Made by a program: the position numbers and the translations under genes
The notes under the pieces: model-generated
The model's input: the letters and a program-made list of their open reading frames with translations, nothing else
Database searches by the model: none
Told to the model about the DNA's origin: nothing
In this document: piece after piece, positions 23,101 through 35,534 of the stretch
Numbering within the stretch: position 1 is the stretch's first letter
Layout of the letters: each line of letters begins with the position of its first letter
Origin: Allacma fusca
Taxonomy: Eukaryota > Arthropoda > Collembola > Symphypleona > Sminthuridae
Direction: 5' to 3'
Length of the DNA stretch: 64,000 bases
NCBI GenBank assembly: GCA_947179485.1
Contig: OX359245.1
Span: 29,251,067-29,315,066, forward strand

Positions 23101-24755
23101 GGCATTCTTGTACTGTATGCTCACCCGTGGAAAGTTATCTTGCATCATTTACCCCTTCATCTTATTTGTCTGGCTGGAAGTTCCATGGTGGTGGCTTGGA
23201 ACTACTTCTTTTTTTTCTCCGGCTCCGAGGAATGCTGCTTTGTTTTTAATTCGCTGTATTCCGACAGACGAGGTACATAAAATTGCTACAAAAAAATATA
23301 ATTATACAAAATAAACTAGGCTTGGATTGCTCTGGTCCAGAAAAAAAACTCTGGTCTGGTCCGGTATAACTGAATAGTTTGGACCATTTGAAATTTTATG
23401 TTCGAAATTTATGATCGACCAGTAAAATTGTTCAACAATTTTGGAAGTAGTTTATGTCTGCTTAATTAACATAACATTCCCAGCACAAATACGAGCCACT
23501 CAAATGTGTATGATTTTTGGAAATGATTCACACGTAAAATTTATTTTTCAAATTTAAAGATCATAAGATAAAGAAGAGAACCAAGCAGGATATGATGCTA
23601 CAAATGCTACCGGTAATGATGGCCGGTGCTTCAGTTATGTTCACCTCTGTCTACGTTCAGGACCCAACCTCAGCCCAATTCTATTATACGATACTGCCCA
23701 AAGGCTGGAAGACAGTGAGAACATTGATCCTAGTGATATTTTACGAAGATGTCATTTTTTACTTTTGGGTCTCTGCCTGCACATTCGTCCTGTTCATATT
23801 CCTCTCGTTCTTTCAGTCCTGTCAAAATGAGACAAAAATGATTCAGTGTATTTTAAATGAGAAGTATGACTCTTCGATGGAGAAAGTCTCAAAGGCTTTG
23901 AAAAACATTAGGATCCTGTATCTAAGAATTGTATATTTTAATAATTTATGTGCACAGTCTATATTTGTCTTGAAATTGATTTGTTTGGCTATTTCAATTG
24001 TTGGGTTCTTCTTCCTCATTCGGCTTCATCATGTGGATATTCTGACAGCCGGGGTAAGCGCCACCTTGGGCGTTTATGCACTCCTGATTTATACAGTTAT
24101 TTTCGGGAAGGCATTCACACTGCCGGATGATATTCGTGAGTTAAAGCTTCATATGGCTCTCGAGACGCAAGAAATTCAACTGAAACTGATGAGGAGGGAA
24201 TTTCAGAAAACCATAAAAAGTATTCCTACCATTGGCATTCGGGTGGGGAGTTTTCAATATTTTGAAAGGATGTGTACAATAATTTTTATCAATTTCGTTA
24301 TTGTCGCTATATGCAATTTAGTTATTTCCTCTCGATAGGTGGGAATAATAATTGTTGTGTGACTGCTATACTATAATGTAGTTACTGTATTGTTTGTACC
24401 AATATTGTATTTTAGGGTGTATTATTTACCTATGCATTAATTGACCGTATAAATCGAAGTAAAAGTGTGCGATTTTAAATTGCTTTCCCAGCAAAAACCC
24501 ATGTACAGGGATTTCCCTACATAGGGATTTCCTCTTACAAGGCATCATTAAACCCTCCAATAATTGCATGTACGTCATATAGTATATATTTGTGAGACAC
24601 AGAGGTATTTCTATATATATTAGCAGATAATGTACCATAATTTGGGAACTTCCTTATTGAAAACTCATGTTATTCTTCTCATATGTATTACATCCATCGT
24701 GGTAGTTGAGTAAAAATCCTAACCAATTTAAAACTCATTTTAATTTAAATGCTTA
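20150..24755. repeat. Segmental duplication, copy 1 (contains receptor 2)
   Basis: This stretch aligns by eye over almost its whole length with 29133-34890: the GATAATATTAAAACCAGAG start, ACCAGGAATGTAC, CCCCGCACACATGCCATTGA, the receptor exons and the GGGAACTTCCTTAT end. Non-coding parts have drifted with many indels; the exons are much more alike. Confidence 0.88.
22858..24338 (+). CDS. Candidate gustatory receptor 2 (5' end uncertain)
   Basis: Exons 22858-23272 and 23560-24338 (phase-1 intron; acceptor CAAATTTAAAG) code 397 residues from the acceptor at 22858. Upstream, the paralogue's in-frame ATG context is disrupted here by indels, so either an unseen first exon exists or translation starts at the Met of MSCIKNLLFINY (22910). 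Hydrophobic segments match receptor 1: LLFINYVALYCYSKLNYL, YKFLLLNVIIKLVYMYGGIL, LPLHLICLAGSSMVVAWNYF, MLPVMMAGASVMFTSVYV, FYFWVSACTFVLFIFLSFFQ, ICLAISIVGFFFLI, LGVYALLIYTVIFGK and CTIIFINFVIVAICNLVIS. It is nearly identical to receptor 3. The AATAAA found after the stop in receptor 3 is AATAAT here. Function inferred: ligand-gated chemosensory channel. Confidence 0.72.
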
Positions 24756-25690
24756 GCTGGTACTTTTTTACTCTTTCCAGAGTTTTCTTTTCCATGGACC
24801 CTGAATATGTTACTATAGTGACCTCCGAATATTTTAGATTTAACTTTGAACCTTGCGTTTGTTCTGCATGTAGGGGAATGCCACCGTTAGCATTAGCGCT
24901 CATATTTGGTATGTATGAACTATTGTGAAGACTGCTAGAATTAGCAGTCGGAAATGCAAATAAATTATTTGCTTGGCTATGATTCATTCTGGTTGAAGAA
25001 TATGAATGTCTATCAGGGTTATGACCTGACCTCAGTTTTGAGAATGTATGACGCCCAAGAACACGAGTTTGCGATTGTGAGCCGGAAGATGCTTGACTTG
25101 AGAAAGTTTCAAATTTCGTCGTCATTAACTCCATACTTTGTGCAATTTTTGTAACTGCTTCTTCCATTCTTTCAAGGTTTATTCTCTGGAAAATGCACTG
25201 TTTTGATGAGCGCGTTAACGTCTTCCATAAATTGATTCCAACTGTCCCGGGAACTGGAAATTATTACTGCTCATTTCTCTTCTGAGCTGTGTAAAATTAT
25301 CATGATATTCAGTTCGCAAGGACTCTACTGGATTTGGTTGATGAATTTCATCTTGATCAGATGCATTACTGTTGCTGGAAGTTCTTATCCATTGATTAGA
25401 ATTTCGTTGTAGGATTCCACCGAATGGATTATATTCATGTACATATATCGGAAGTGTCCAGACTTGATCGGCCGTGCATAGTTTGTCTCATGCTCCAGGA
25501 TATATTATTTTGTGGGGTGTTCCCATCATTATGATAAGATAATGCTGCATCACTGGAACTTCCAGTGTTCTCAGTCTGCCCTCCTATTCTGGGGAAATTG
25601 GACACATTTGATAAATGCACTGGATTATGTACTATCGACCGAGAAGTTGAGAACTTGATCCTTCTTCCTCATCTTTTCCTGCACGATTTC
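24745..25690 (-). pseudogene. Decayed Ser/Asn-rich coding region, possibly Gag-like
   Basis: Minus-strand frames pass the same protein-like, Ser/Asn/Gln-rich text from one to the next through frame shifts: about 25690-25435 (SNVSNFPRIGGQTENTGSSS), then about 25440-25200 (EYNPFGGILQRNSNQWIRTS, TQLRREMSSNNFQFPGQLES), then 25167-24745 (MEEAVTKIAQSMELMTTKFE and an S/N-rich region). At least two frame changes are needed, so it is broken. The heptad-like ITKIAQSMELM stretch and low-complexity composition would suit a retroelement Gag or ORF1-type protein, but no zinc knuckle or pol domain was seen. Not identified. Confidence 0.5.
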
Positions 25691-26060
25691 GTTAGAACAT
25701 CAAACTATGAGGAATAACCTTTTTTGGATTTTTTGGTGGCATTTTGTGAAGGTACACAAATTGTTTTCCAAAAATCAACGCAGCACGTAGAACTGGAAGG
25801 ATCGCCACGTTTGTGAGGATTTTTACATTAGTATATATGTATCGTCCACAATGGACCGAGTTCGAATGCTTGTTGTTCTATGAATTATATTTACAAGGGA
25901 AAATATTTTTCAACAATTTAGTTTCAGGTTTTAACGTAATGCTTTTAATATCAGCAAAGAACGGAAAGTATAAAAATAATGTTTTTTGAATTCCTTGACT
26001 TCCTCCTTTTATACTCTAAGAAAGGAGAATGATTAACTCGGAAATACATAATTATTCTAA

Positions 26061-28942
26061 CAAGGTAAGATTTTGGGATGGTACACGCGGATTCAAAAAA
26101 AGCATAGCACATGTTTTAATACTCCCCTACTATGTTTCAAAACTCATGTAACTCGAGTGCATTTTGCCCCGTTCTCTTAGGACACGCCATCAAAGTTTCA
26201 AAATTTAAAACGATATCACAGGTCTCACTTGAATTTCCAGAAATATTGAATGTTAAATCCCATAAGGATTTTCAAGTTTTGAATGTCGATGAAATTTTGA
26301 TTTTTACTATTTCAAGCAAATTCAAGTTTTAACGTCCGCATTTATATATCCTTCAACAAAATCCCCCCAAAAAGTAATCCCCCCATCATGGCGCACCCGT
26401 ATGTATGTAGTCGATATGATATATTCACTCCATATTTAACCACTTATACATACGTTTAACCTAAACTTGAGTTTTGTCCTAGGATGTACATTTGTCCAAC
26501 CAGGGTTACTATTATGAAAATAGCTTTATTCCTGTCCACTTGAAAATGCCAAAAACGCCGATAATTTTGGGAATTTTGGACATATTCGACATGTTGGCCG
26601 AAACATGTACACTATTATTGGTCCAACAGCGTTTTGTCCTGAGCACCTTGATATAATCGAACCCATACAGTTTTAGAAACCTTTATTGTTAAGCTTCTAA
26701 AAAACCAGTAGGCATAATTCATTAATAATGGGGAGTAGTTAAAAATTAAGTTGGCAATGATTTAAAAAGACTTGGGTTTTGGGATCAATTAGCGCAGTGC
26801 CTGTGTGAGTTCCGAATTTTGATAACGACTATATTTGATACTTTTGTTTAATATATATACATATATTTTATAAAAAATTCAAAAGTTGGAGATTATGTAG
26901 CAAGTTTTAGGACGACTTTGAAAATTGAATTTTATCAGCAGCCCAAGTAAACCTAGGAGTCAAAAATGTGACAATACTAAAATTGCATATAGATAATGAC
27001 CAGTTTTGCAGCTCATAAACTAGTGTTCTTAACGGTTATTGAATCTTTGTGTGTTACATTTTCGAAAAAATATGTTTGCACGCAGTTGGAATTATTTGCA
27101 AACAAATTCTTACACCAAAATAAATAAAAAATAATCAAGATGATGACAAAACGCTATTGGACCAATAATAGTTTACATGTTTCGGCCAACATGACCAATA
27201 TGTCCGAAATGCCCAACATTTTAATCGTTTTTGGCATTTTCAGGGCATTTTCAGGTGGACAGGTTTAAACCATTTTTCATTAGGAGTAACCTTGGTTGGA
27301 CATATGTGCATCCTAGAACAAAACTCAAGTTTAGTTTATACGTATGTATAAGTGGTTAAATATGGAGCGAATATATCATATCGACTACATACTAGGCATG
27401 AGCGTATCGTTCAATTTTAAAATATCGTTAATATCGGTATCGTTAACAAGAAAAATCACGATACCGATATCCATAAACGATATATCGGTATTTGGTTAAA
27501 TTTAAAATAATATACTAAATTTGATGAAACTCTATCAGATTTAACGCAGTTTTGCGAAATATTCAATATTTGTAATTTATTCTCCTTAAAACAGCCTGTA
27601 AAATCAAATTATTTGAAAGATTGAACTACAAGACCTGTAATAATTCAAATATGACATGCCCTGGATTTTTTCGTAGGAACATTCCAGGCAATTCAATTAC
27701 AATTAAACGTAAAATTACAAATTAAACGGATTACAACATTTAAAAAAATAGTGCTAACTAAAATAGTACATAGTAACTGCAGTGCTGTAGTTACTGCACT
27801 GTAAGAGCCGAATTAAAAATAGAGAGTTGCAAGAACTACTACTTACTATTTGCCACTAGTGGTTCAATTCAGTTCAGTTTTTTTTCAATTCAGTTTAACT
27901 CACATGTTGAACTGAATTGAAACTAGATTTTCGATTCAATTCAGTAAAAACAGCTATTATTCTGTTCAGTTCAAAAGTTTTAATTGAATTGAACTGAATC
28001 AAAAACCAACGGTTTCTGCAGATACACCTATAATACACTTTCTAGAAAATAAGCACAACAGATGAAGTTAAGTTAAGGGTACTAATTTTTACTTGTAGGA
28101 ACTGGAGATCTTGTAAACGGTGGATCGTTTGAACTTCAATTTAAGGAAAATGATCCCGTTCAATTCAAACTGAACCAATCGGCTCAGTTTCGTCTTGAAT
28201 TGAATCGAAAATTTCCGATCCAGAATTGAATTGTTCCGAGCATTATCGGCCAGCTCAAACAAACTAAGTTTGAAAATGCTTGTTAGTATGTATTACTACA
28301 GTTCTAACTTCGAATTCTGACAAGTATTTTTAAAATGCTCGAGTTTTATTAGTTTTGCACAGACGTTTTCAATGACATTTGTAACGTTTGACATTCCTTG
28401 ATCGCTTTCCTTACAAAACAAGTAGTAAGAGGGATACAGGGTGACATTTTTGAAAATTAAACTACCTATGTACGATATTAAAATTAACCGATATATCGCT
28501 TTAAAATTGCGAGAAATATCGTGACATATCGTTGCTTAAAAATGTACGATTTGGCCAGATATATCGTATCGTTATATCGTTCCGCTCATGCCTACTACAT
28601 ACATACGGGTGCGCCATGATGGGGGGATTACTTTTTGGGGGGATTTCGTTGAAGGATATATAAATGCGGACGTTAAAACTTGAATTTGCTTGAAATAGTA
28701 AAAATCAAAATTTCATCGACATTCAAAACTTGAAAATCCTTATGGGATTTAACATTGAATATTTCTAGAAAGACAAGTGAGACCTGTGATATCGTTTTAA
28801 ATTTTGAAACTTTGATGACGTGTCCTAAGAGAACGGGGCAAAATGCACTCGAGTTACATGAGTTTTGAAACATACTAGGGGAGTATTAAAACGTGCTATT
28901 CTTTGTTTAAATCCGCGTGTACCATCCCAAAATCTTACCTTG
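26061..28942. mobile_element. Long-inverted-repeat DNA element (Harbinger-like TSD), split by a nested insertion
   Basis: Ends are inverted repeats starting CAAGGTAAGATTTTGGGATG, with TAA on both sides (26058-26060 and 28943-28945), a 3-base duplication of the PIF/Harbinger TWA type. The inverted arms are unusually long: left 26061 to about 26640, and right about 27145-27392 continuing after the nested element at 28603-28942. An ATG-started 66-residue frame occurs in both arms (26132-26332 and 28673-28873) only because the arms are copies. The centre (26640-27145) has no transposase. Without the nested element and its extra TSD it is about 1.67 kb. Class is tentative. Confidence 0.8.
27393..28594. 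mobile_element. Nested hAT-like non-autonomous element, 1202 bp
   Basis: Perfect 12-base inverted ends TAGGCATGAGCG / CGCTCATGCCTA. An 8-base duplication CTACATAC lies on both sides (27385-27392, 28595-28602), and the uninterrupted site is still visible in the opposite arm of the host element (near 26395-26425). Subterminal ATATCG and CGATA motifs are dense. The middle has many copies of TTCAATTCAGTT in both orientations. No transposase. Confidence 0.93.
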
Positions 28943-29896
28943 TAAGTACAGATTGACAGTTCATATTTAAATACGAATACGACGGGACAACTTGTAATGC
29001 CCATCCTTACACTATTAGAATAAAGTGTAACTCAATACAATGAGAGAAATAATTCGTCTCAGTACCCATTCTTCCTACATATGAAGAGAAACTCTGGGAA
29101 GGGTATATATTTGTATATATATTCCGTCACAGCATTTATGGCTTGAGAATAAGCTATTAAAAGCTGATAATATTAAAACCAGAGATCACCCCGTAAATTT
29201 TAAGACTAGTTTTTGGGTACGGGTACTACCAGGATACAGAATTTGCATACTCGCAGGTATGCCGGTACTACCCGGGATTTTAGACTATAAATTGTATACA
29301 GGTATGGGTACTCACTCACTGGCATACCTCAGTTGTACCCAAAAGATAGGAGAATCACTATGTAGAATATCTGCACCCGTGCATGCTGTACCGGTTCAGT
29401 TTTGGGTACTTCAAGCGTTTTTACTGGGATTTTGTGGCTATATGGCTAAGACTTTGCCAACCGTGGAGTTGGAGGTAAATATGCTATGCTCATTTGCATA
29501 TTAAATCTCATGTTAGTACATTAAAAAAAGGTACGGGCCTTCGTTCCGTTTCTGTTTACATGGTAGTTGCATTCTTACGTTTCAAATGATCCCTCTCAGA
29601 ATTCTGATGAAGTAGATGGCTTATTTATGATTCGAACAGGTACATCATTTTAATATTAAATATGGGTACGTGTGCTGAATAAATTCAGGTCGGTACTTGG
29701 GTACCGTATAGGTTCGCAATTTTTTCTTATATCTGATATTCGGTTACGGCCACACTGTTTCTGTAACAAGTACGAGCAGTGCTCTCTGCACAGGGAAAAC
29801 GGAACTGCACTGTCAATGATTGGCGAGTCTCCATGAGAGCTTTAAAACCATGTACTGGAAGTATCCAGTATTTCTAAAGATAATCGTATGGTAATA

Positions 29897-30694
29897 CAGT
29901 CAACTCTCTCTATAACGGATATTCTGGGGACAGACATATTTTGTCCCTTATAAAGATTGTCCCTTATAGCCTATAACGGAATTAAATCCACTATAAAGAA
30001 AGCACACTAACTTATCCAAGAAGTAACTACACATGCTTATGAAAAATTAAAAAACCACTAAAAAACACATGTAGTTGGTGTATTTGTTAATTGTTGGTAT
30101 GTAACCACTTCAATTCTTGAAATCCAACTCCAAAAATCTGTTGAACGGTTGTTACCACCCAGATACCACGTTTTGATTTCTTGCAAGTATAGCGTTGCTG
30201 TTCCATTTGAAATGAGTCCTCCCTAATTCTTCAAGATGAGATCCAACCTTCACTTGCTTTACGTTTAGTGCTGCACATTTTAAAGTCACGTATTTCTTGA
30301 TTTTAATTAGTGACCAATAAATAATAATAAATTTACACAATATTGTCGGTCATAGTTCACATTCACTCTCCCGAGACATCGTGGTTACTCAACCATGAGG
30401 CAAACTGAAGAGTAAAAATAAGATTAGTAATTTTCACGTTTTGTCTCCAAATTCTGGTGGAAGTGACTGCAGAAATAACCAATTATTTTTTGAAAATCCG
30501 TTATAGAATGTGTGTACCACTCCACCGTACCTTGAAATATGTTCCCTTATAGGGAGTTTTCCCTTATAAACATATCCCTTATAATCCGAGTCTTATACAT
30601 GAAGTTATATGGGCATTTTACCGGGACCAACCAATTATGTCCCTTATAGTGAGTTTTCCCTTATAGAGTACTCCCTTATAGAGAGAGTTGACTG
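29897..30694. mobile_element. pogo/Tigger-like MITE, 798 bp
   Basis: Inverted ends CAGTCAACTCTCTCTATAA... with TA on each side (29895-29896, 30695-30696), as in the pogo branch of Tc1/mariner. Repeated CCCTTATA motifs are near both ends. No transposase. Absent from the paralogous copy of the segment. Confidence 0.9.
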
Positions 30695-32975
30695 TACGTC
30701 TATATGGCAATATTGATATATAAGTTGTAATGCACGTTGCTACTTCCACGAGTTTACCTTAATTACGATTATTCGTAGAGTAAAATATAATTTTCTTTAC
30801 TTATCTGAGCTTTAGCAATAATTTCACTAGAATTTTGATTTGCCACTGCATCCAAAGATTCTGTAAAAACAACCATTCGGAATGTATGAATACTGTTTAT
30901 TCGATTTTATATATATCCTTGTAAGAGCTGTTTTATACCAGGAATGTACCTATATCGTTTCTCTCTGGTGTAGGTTCTTCCGTTACATTCAAATTACTAG
31001 TATTAACACCGAACAAAGCAAAGATTTGTAGGGTTTCTCCCCAGGATGGATTCCACATGTTTTAAATTATTGGGTTCTGTTATCTATCAGTATTATTGCT
31101 GTTTGATAAAAATACTGTTGAAATATAATCCTACAGTATCACAAGATTGAGACCAACTAAAGGTGGCGCTACCATCGGTGGCAATAAATGCATCTATGCA
31201 AATACAGTAACTCTATATCGTGGCTCCCTCTAGGATGATTTCTACTTAATTGGTGCCCAGTCAAATCCTTCCCAGGTTTTTCCAATGTGTAAGGTATAAA
31301 AAATACTGGTTCCCCAGATAACGATTCTCGCTATATAATAGTTTCAAAAACAGTTCTCTAAGCCAATTTTACGCTAGTTGTTTTCCAAGTCCAAAAGGTT
31401 CCCAAGTTTAGTTTGTGCAATAAAACCTGTAAAGACGCAATAAAATTCAAAGTCCAGCCGAAGTTTATGATTAATTAGAATTTACACGTCCGAATTAAGA
31501 ATGTATTCGGAACTTTTTTCAAGCAGCCAGATAAACTAGTATGTGTAGAGTAATTTGAATGTACGTATTAGCAATTACTTGGAATGTGTTACTTCTCACA
31601 TGCATCTGCATCTGTGTGAAAATATTCATCTAATTTTCCGACAGCGCATCCGACTAAAACAATAAATTTCAAGACTTCTCAATTGAAGAAAGGTGATTAA
31701 GGCCACATGATTAATTTTACGTTTGCACCAGAAAATATTATTAATATTTTTAGCAGATTCAAATTTACTGTTTTTGTTTGTCGTGCCCATCTCTTTTCCT
31801 TGCTAATTTCCGTTTCCGAGGTTGATATGATTTGCAAAAAAATTATCATTTTTAGCCTTAATAAGTTATTGTATTTTGGGCATACAGTTTTATATAATTG
31901 TCTTTCTATATAGTGGCCGGATTTTACAATTACTATGGAAGACAACAAGGGCACTGTACTCACAGTTATGTGTATTACACAATTTCTTGCAGTAACTAAA
32001 TGCAAATTAGTATTAATTGTAATTAGCAAAACTTTAGAAACATCATTAAGTATACAGAAGATCAAATAACAAATAAGTATTTGATTAAGAATGGACTTTA
32101 AATTAACCTCCCCGCACACATGCCATTGATTTATTTCAAACTCATTTCTATCATTAAACCGTCCTGAAATGTCAACATCCTGTACTAAATCTCGTAATAA
32201 TAACAAGCATGTTTTTAGAAACTAGTTATTAATAGTTAAGGATAGGGATGGCAAATTAATGAGTTAGTTAAAGTTAATAACGATATTTTTCCTGGAATTC
32301 AGATTTTTCTTGGTAAGCCTTTCTACTGGGTCAAGGTATGTATAATCAGAATAATAGTACGCTTCTATAACTGGTCCATATTAAGGCATTCTAATTGTTC
32401 CATTACGGTCAATTATCTGTCAATTTTATTTGCAAACAATACTTGCACAAAATAGTTCCAAGAAACTGGAAAGCTTGCAGGGAGGAAATGACTCGACTGG
32501 GATTAAGGCCATCACTGAATTAATTAGTAAATTTTTTTCAATTCCTATCTTCTCTGATTGGACTTACTTTTATAACCCAATTAACAGTAAGCATTCATTT
32601 CTTTCCCTCGTATTGATACCCATGTACTATTTGTCTCACGTAGAGAATTCAGTCATTAATGTAGCCAGGAACCCTCCGGACCCTAACCATGTGCACCCTT
32701 AAGTGAAATTACAGTATTCCAATGATACATAAATCATTTGTTTCCATTTTCACGTTTTAAATAATTATAATATAAAATATTTACTTTTTAATTCTTCCCT
32801 AATAAACCAAGTGTCCAGTCATCGTTGTGATGGCCTACAGCTCAATAATAATATTGAATCACTATCAAATCAGAGGTCATTGCTTTTGAAGCTCAATGAA
32901 AGCTCCAAAAGGCTCTTCCGGGGTATTTTAACTGCGAAGCTGTGTATTTTTACCTTTCTCTTTACATTGTACAAA

Positions 32976-34419
32976 ATGAACTATGTATCAAAATTTAAAA
33001 TTACAATCTTAATAAGATTACTTCCAATCTTATTTTTCCAGGTATATAAAAAAACCGTTGGGAAGATCCACAGGCTAAAGAAACAGATAGAGAGGATGTC
33101 CTGTATGAAAAACTTGCTGTTTATTAACTATGTCGCACTTTATTGCTACTCCAAATTGAATTATTTACCTATTCACTTCAACTGGAAGACAGGAAAAATT
33201 GGACGGCGTTCGTCCCTCATACGAAGAATTATTTACAAATTTTTGTTACTCAACGTTGTCATTAAACTAGTGTACATGTACGGGGGCATTCTTGTACTGT
33301 ATGCTCACCCGTGGAAAGTTATCTTGCATCATTTACCCCTTCATCTTATTTGCCTGGCTGGGAGTTCGTTGGTGGTGGTTTGGAACTACTTCTTTTTTTT
33401 CTCCGGCTCCGAGGAATGCTACATCGTTTTTAATTCCCTCTATTCCGACAGACGAGGTACATAAAATTACTACAAAAAATGTATACAATATTAATTAGTG
33501 CTGGGATTGCTCCGGTCCAGACTAAACCTTCTGGTCCGGTCTAACTCAATAGTTTGGGCCATTTGAAATTTTATGTTCCAAATTTATACTCGACCAGTAA
33601 AATTGTTCAAAAATGTCAAATGTATTTTTCAAATTTAAAGATCAAAAGATAAAGAAGAGAACCAAGCAGGATATGATGCTACAAATGCTACCGGTAATGA
33701 TGGCTGGTGCTTCTGTTATGTTCACCTCTGTCTACGTTCTGGACCCAAGCTCAGCCCAATTCTATTATACGATACTGCCCAAAGGCTGGAAGACAGTTAG
33801 AACATTGCTCCTAGTGATATTTTACGAAGATGTCATTTTTTACTTTTGGGTCTCTGCCTGCACATTCGTCCTGTTCATATTCCTCTCGTTCTTTCAGTCC
33901 TGTCAAAATGAGACAAAAATGGTTCAGTGTATTTTAAATGAGAAGTATGACTCTTCGATGGAGAAAGTCTCAAAGGCTTTGAAAAACATTAGGATCCTGT
34001 ATCTAAGAATTGTATATTTCAATAATTTATGTGCACAGTCTATATTTGCCTTAAAATTGATTTGCTTGGGAAGTTCAATCGTTGGGTTCTTCTTCCTTAT
34101 TCGGCTACATCATGTGGATATTCTGACAGCCGGTGTAAGCGCGACCTTGGGCGTTTATGCAATCCTGATTTATACGGTTATTTTCGGGAAGGCATTCACA
34201 CTGCCGGATGATATTCGTGAGTTAAAGCTTCATATGTCTCTCGAGACGCAAGAAATCCACCAGAAACTTATGAGGAGGGAATTTCAGAAAATCATAAAAA
34301 GTATTCCTACCATTGGCATTCGGGTGGGGAGTTTTCAATATTTTGAAAGGATGTGTACCATAATTTTTATCAATTTCGTTATTGTCGCTATATGCAATTT
34401 AGTTATTTCCTCTCGGTAG
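32976..34419 (+). CDS. Candidate gustatory receptor 3
   Basis: Exon 1 runs to 33456 and exon 2 is 33641-34419 (phase-1 intron of 184 bases). From the acceptor-like TTTTTCCAG at 33041 the coding part is 397 residues, as in receptor 2. An in-frame ATG at 32976 (MNYVSKFKITILIRLLPILF) could start the protein without that splice, giving about 419 residues, but the same region is frame-shifted in receptor 2, so a hidden first exon is as likely. Membrane segments and signature blocks (FFQSCQNETK, YLRIVYFNNLCAQSIF, FTLPDDIRELKLH, IPTIGIRVGSFQYFER) are nearly identical to receptor 2. An AATAAA lies only about 6 bases after the stop (34425-34430). Candidate chemoreceptor; intact. Confidence 0.73.
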
Positions 34420-34595
34420 GTGTGAATAAAAATAATTGGTGTGTGGCTGCTATATATAGATACTATAATATGTAGCTACTGTATTGTTTGTATCAGTATT
34501 GTATTTTTTCGTGAATTATTTACCTCGGCATAAGTTGACCGTATAAATCGAAGAAAAATTTTGTGATTTTAAATTGCTTTCCCAGCAAAAACATG

Positions 34596-34717
34596 TACAT
34601 GCAATTATTGGTGGATTTAATGATGCCATGTAAGCGGAACCCCCCATGTACAGGGAATTCCCAACATAGGGGGTTCCTCTTACATGGCATCATTAAATCC
34701 TCCAATAATTGCATGTA
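34596..34717. repeat. 122-bp imperfect palindrome
   Basis: Arms of about 50 bases (TACATGCAATTATTGG / CCAATAATTGCATGTA at the ends; GATGCCATGTAAG / CTTACATGGCATC inside) flank a short centre. At the paralogous site in copy 1 (about 24490-24580) only the centre and right arm remain. Confidence 0.8.
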
Positions 34718-35534
34718 AGTCATATAGTACATATTTGTAAGACATAGAGGCATTTCTATATATATTAGCAGATAATTTACAATACTTTGGGAACTTCCTT
34801 ATCGGAAATTCGTTATTTTATTGTCATTATGTAATTAAATAAGAATGCTAGCCATTTTAAAAATTTCACTTTAATTTTAATGCTTAATAAAAATATTCTT
34901 TTAGACAATGATGTTGATGATCTGCTGATGCTGTTTTGATGAAATCTTTACGTTCAGAAGCTAAATAAATATAAGTTAAAGGATTACAAAAAATATTCGT
35001 TCAATAAGGTACATTCAATATATAATATACATATGTACTACCTGAAGGGGGCAATAAGTCTATCAAAGCAACCTATGTATGTATGTACAAGTGCTAGGGA
35101 GAAAATACTGGAAAATACTCACATCGAACACTGCTTTCTTGTTGCCCTGGGAATAATTATTTTTATTGTGCTGAATCAGAAGAAGACATGATTAATAGTT
35201 AATGATACCAATTATGATAACAATGAGAATGTAATATATATTATTAAATATAGATAACATAATTAAAAAGAATTATTTATAAGGAATAAATCGGTAAATA
35301 GAAACCCGGAATACCTACTGCGAGCCTATTTTTGACAAATATGATGGTCCTGCCAAATCAGTTGCAAGTAATCGCGTATTGATGCATTTATAAATAAGTA
35401 GATGGTGCACATCTCTAATCATGTTAATTCTATTTGCATGCAATGGTTATATGGAAATTGAGTCTTCCTCACGTACGAAATAATAGGAGTAGTGATGTAA
35501 AAATATTTAATAGGAATAAGCCCGTATCCCATTA

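Larger units (their letters stand above)
29133..34890. repeat. Segmental duplication, copy 2 (contains receptor 3)
   Basis: Partner of 20150-24755. It carries about 1.2 kb of extra sequence (about 29625-30885), including the pogo-like MITE at 29897-30694, that copy 1 lacks. Copy 1 in turn has about 100 bases more in the receptor intron. Confidence 0.88.

Noticed and set aside
26132-26332. 66-codon frame repeated at 28673-28873 in opposite orientation
   Set aside because: It lies in the two arms of an inverted-repeat element, so the similarity is due to the palindrome and not to coding selection.
31697-32206. 169-codon minus-strand frame, counterpart 21826-22011
   Set aside because: A short stretch (DLVQDVDISGRFNDRNEF) is alike in both copies, but the start is not ATG, the rest diverges with stops, and no splice context or family was seen.
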